From NCBI GenBank assembly GCA_040365065.1, contig BAABNI010000009.1, forward strand, positions 98,893 through 162,892: 64,000 nt of DNA. Reading direction: 5' to 3'. The stretch comes from Pelagadaptatus aseana (GTDB lineage: Bacteria > Pseudomonadota > Gammaproteobacteria > Pseudomonadales > Cellvibrionaceae). The notes under the pieces were generated by a model. It ran no database searches. It saw nothing but the letters and a program-made list of their open reading frames with translations, and was not told the DNA's origin. Position 1 is the first letter of the stretch. Every line of letters starts with the position of its first letter. Both the position numbers and the translations under genes were made by a program. Shown in pieces: positions 62,275 through 64,000 of the stretch.

Positions 62275-63774
62275 TTACGGATTGAGGTTAATCCAGGTCG
62301 CTTTCAACTCAGTGTACTTTTCCAGCGCGTGAATAGACTTATCACGGCCATTACCGGACTGTTTAAAGCCGCCAAAGGGTGCTGTCATATCACCACCGTC
62401 GTAATAGTTTACCCAGACACTCCCAGCGCGTAATTTCCTGGCCATCTTATGGGCTCGGGTAATATCGGAAGTCCACACCGCTGCAGCCAAGCCAAACTCT
62501 GTATTGTTTGCTATTGCGAGTGCTTCTTCTTCCGTTTTAAAGGTAATACACGACAGTACCGGCCCAAAAATTTCTTCACTGCCAATCGCCATATCCATAT
62601 TTACCCCATCAAAGATGGTCGGCTGCACGTAGTAGCCACCGGTTTCCTGCAGTACGCGCTCACCGCCTAACACCAGTTGAGCGCCCTGTTCAGAACCCTT
62701 AACCACATACGAGAGAACTCGCTCCATCTGCACATCATCAACGATGGCGCCCATAGTGGTGTCTGGATCCAGCGGGTGACCCGGTTGCATTTTACGACCG
62801 GCATCGATAACTTTTTGCAGGAATTTATCCTTAATATCTTCGTGCACCAATAAGCGGGATGCGGCTGTACACACTTCACCCTGATTATAGAAAATCGCTT
62901 CCGCCGCAGACTGTGCGGCCTCATCCAGATTAGGGGCATCCGGGAACACAATGTTCGGGCTCTTGCCGCCGCACTCCATATAGGCACGCTTCATATTAGT
63001 AGTGCCAGCGATTCCCATCAGATGCTTGCCTACTCCAGTGGAGCCTGTAAACACCAAACCATCAACATCCATATGTGCCGCCAAGGGCTCACCCGCCGGT
63101 TTACCGAAACCGGGCACAACATTCAGAACACCCGCCGGGATACCGGCTTCAACCGCAAGCTCGGCAATGCGTATTGCTGTCAAAGGAGACTTTTCAGAGG
63201 GTTTCAGAACCACACTGTTGCCTGTAGCGAGCGCTGGTCCAAGCTTCCAGCAGGCCATCAACAGCGGAAAATTCCAGGGCACGATCGCCGCAATAACACC
63301 CAGAGGCTCCCGGGTAACCAAGCCCAATTCATTACTGCCAGTAGGCGCTACTTCATCGTATACCTTGTCGATTGCTTCACCATTCCAGGCGATACAGCGC
63401 GCAGCACCGGCAACATCCACACTGAGACTTTCACTGATGGGTTTACCCATATCCAGTGTTTCAAGCAACGCCAACTCCTCAGCGTTAGCTTCGATTAACC
63501 GGGCGAAATTAATCAGTATCTTCTTGCGCTCTACCGGTGGTAATTCAGACCATGTTCCTGCTTCAAAAACCGTTCTGGCATTAGCGACAGCAATTTCGAC
63601 ATCGTCCCCGCTACATTCAGCAATCTGAGCTAATACCTTGCCATCAATCGGGCTAACACAGTCAAAAGTACTACCGGAAACAGAGTCACAATAAGCACCA
63701 TTAATAAAAGCCCGCCCCTCAATACTCAGCAATGCAGCTTTTTCTTTCCAGTGTTCAAAGGTATTTGCAGACAT
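62275..63774 (-). CDS. puuC: Gamma-glutamyl-aminobutyraldehyde dehydrogenase (PuuC/KauB-like)
   Basis: NAD(P)-dependent aldehyde dehydrogenase. The catalytic Cys is in YNQGEVCTAASRLLVHEDI and the general-base Glu in MECGGKSPNIVF; the cofactor loop is FTGSTGVGKHLM, with IAAIVPWNFPLLMACWKLGPAL. 499 residues, close to E. coli PuuC (495). The locus (glutamylputrescine ligases, SpuC, Pot) indicates oxidation of glutamylated or free aminobutanal. The oxidase (PuuB) and the hydrolase (PuuD/SpuA) are not in the window. Confidence 0.92.
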   Translation of the reverse strand: MSANTFEHWKEKAALLSIEGRAFINGAYCDSVSGSTFDCVSPIDGKVLAQIAECSGDDVEIAVANARTVFEAGTWSELPPVERKKILINFARLIEANAEELALLETLDMGKPISESLSVDVAGAARCIAWNGEAIDKVYDEVAPTGSNELGLVTREPLGVIAAIVPWNFPLLMACWKLGPALATGNSVVLKPSEKSPLTAIRIAELAVEAGIPAGVLNVVPGFGKPAGEPLAAHMDVDGLVFTGSTGVGKHLMGIAGTTNMKRAYMECGGKSPNIVFPDAPNLDEAAQSAAEAIFYNQGEVCTAASRLLVHEDIKDKFLQKVIDAGRKMQPGHPLDPDTTMGAIVDDVQMERVLSYVVKGSEQGAQLVLGGERVLQETGGYYVQPTIFDGVNMDMAIGSEEIFGPVLSCITFKTEEEALAIANNTEFGLAAAVWTSDITRAHKMARKLRAGSVWVNYYDGGDMTAPFGGFKQSGNGRDKSIHALEKYTELKATWINLNP

Positions 63775-63899
63775 TCCATTCCCCTATTTTCAGGATCTTA
63801 TTAGTAAAGCATCAATCCTAAGCGATAGCAGGAGTCAGGTCGGTAATCATTTATGAAAGTTGAAGTTCAGGGGATCGTGCGTTTTCTGCAGGGTTTAAA

Positions 63900-63936
63900 C
63901 GAAAAAACCCCTGATCGCGCTAGCGATCAGGGGTTT
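63900..63936 (-). terminator. Strong terminator at the right edge (rRNA-operon type)
   Basis: Perfect 14-bp stem AAACCCCTGATCGC-GCTA-GCGATCAGGGGTTT, with a T run on the minus strand. It lies 10 bp after the 5S-like tail, the usual place for an rrn operon terminator. Confidence 0.8.
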
Positions 63937-63945
63937 GGTATTAAA

Positions 63946-63962
63946 GTCTGACGATGACCTAC
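63946..63962 (-). other. 5S rRNA 3'-end-like sequence (fragment)
   Basis: On the minus strand GTAGGTCATCGTCAGAC agrees with the 3' end of gammaproteobacterial 5S rRNA. The upstream part does not continue as 5S (no GGGGTTTCCCCATG-type helix). It is therefore a remnant, not a full gene. Confidence 0.55.
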
Positions 63963-63967
63963 ATTGA

Positions 63968-63986
63968 TCAGAAGCTCCGCTTCTGA
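63968..63986. repeat. Short perfect hairpin at window edge
   Basis: TCAGAAGC-TCC-GCTTCTGA, 8-bp arms. It replaces the body of the expected 5S gene. Its role is not known. Confidence 0.4.
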
Positions 63987-64000
63987 CCCTTCGGGCTCCT

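Overview
The window is chromosomal DNA of a gammaproteobacterium with moderately high GC. It is probably a Pseudomonas relative, most likely from the Cellvibrionales or wider Pseudomonadales. The basis is gene order: amgK-murU divergent from lptD-surA-pdxA-rsmA-apaH; dksA-gluQ-cbrX-cbrA-cbrB-(sRNA)-pcnB-folK; rimP-nusA-infB-rbfA-truB-rpsO-pnp; ftsH-folP-glmM-tpiA-secG-tRNA-Leu; and Pseudomonas-type Spu polyamine genes. No prophage, insertion sequence or CRISPR array was seen.

Layout. 1-5.0 kb: the start of rpe, a DUF3530 protein, an unusual two-lobed periplasmic binding protein, and the murU/amgK cell-wall recycling pair. 5.2-12.1 kb: outer-membrane biogenesis (lptD, surA), then pdxA, rsmA and apaH; apaG is missing from its usual place. 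12.1-15.5 kb: msrA, a membrane pyrophosphatase and, divergently, a soluble pyrophosphatase. 15.5-21.5 kb: a diguanylate cyclase coupled to an acidic protein, cysE, an M15 peptidase, a TfoX C-terminal-like protein, htpX, a Rieske protein and sfsA. 21.7-32.3 kb: dksA, gluQ, the CbrX/CbrA/CbrB system, an A-rich small RNA behind a sigma-54 promoter, pcnB, folK, a deoxynucleoside kinase, panB and a SPOR-like protein. 32.4-41.6 kb: the translation/RNA-decay cluster pnp to rimP, and initiator tRNA. 41.6-46.7 kb: accessory genes lying between tRNA-fMet and tRNA-Leu, which are usually close neighbours in Pseudomonas. 46.7-53.5 kb: tRNA-Leu, secG, tpiA, glmM, folP, ftsH, rlmE, yhbY. 53.6-63.8 kb: a putrescine uptake and gamma-glutamylation locus (potIHGF, spuC, two glutamine-synthetase-like ligases, puuC-like dehydrogenase). 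The right edge has a terminator and a short sequence resembling the 3' end of 5S rRNA.

The most interesting element is the cbrB-pcnB intergenic region. It has repeated GTAAC/GTTAC sites, a sigma-54 promoter with exact GG-N10-GC spacing, then a predicted RNA of about 260 nt with five AATAATAAAAA(C/A/T) motifs every 22-27 nt and a strong terminator. This is the position, promoter class and motif content of the Pseudomonas CrcZ RNA, which sequesters Hfq/Crc. Within the same window, both glutamylpolyamine synthetase genes carry AAYAAYAA-type motifs in their leaders, one directly next to the Shine-Dalgarno sequence. Sensor, activator, decoy RNA and candidate catabolic targets may therefore all be visible here. 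Other points of note are a possible -1 frameshift joining a histone-H1-like tail to a coiled-coil protein, an initiator tRNA with a U1-U72 mismatch, and a pnp leader hairpin.
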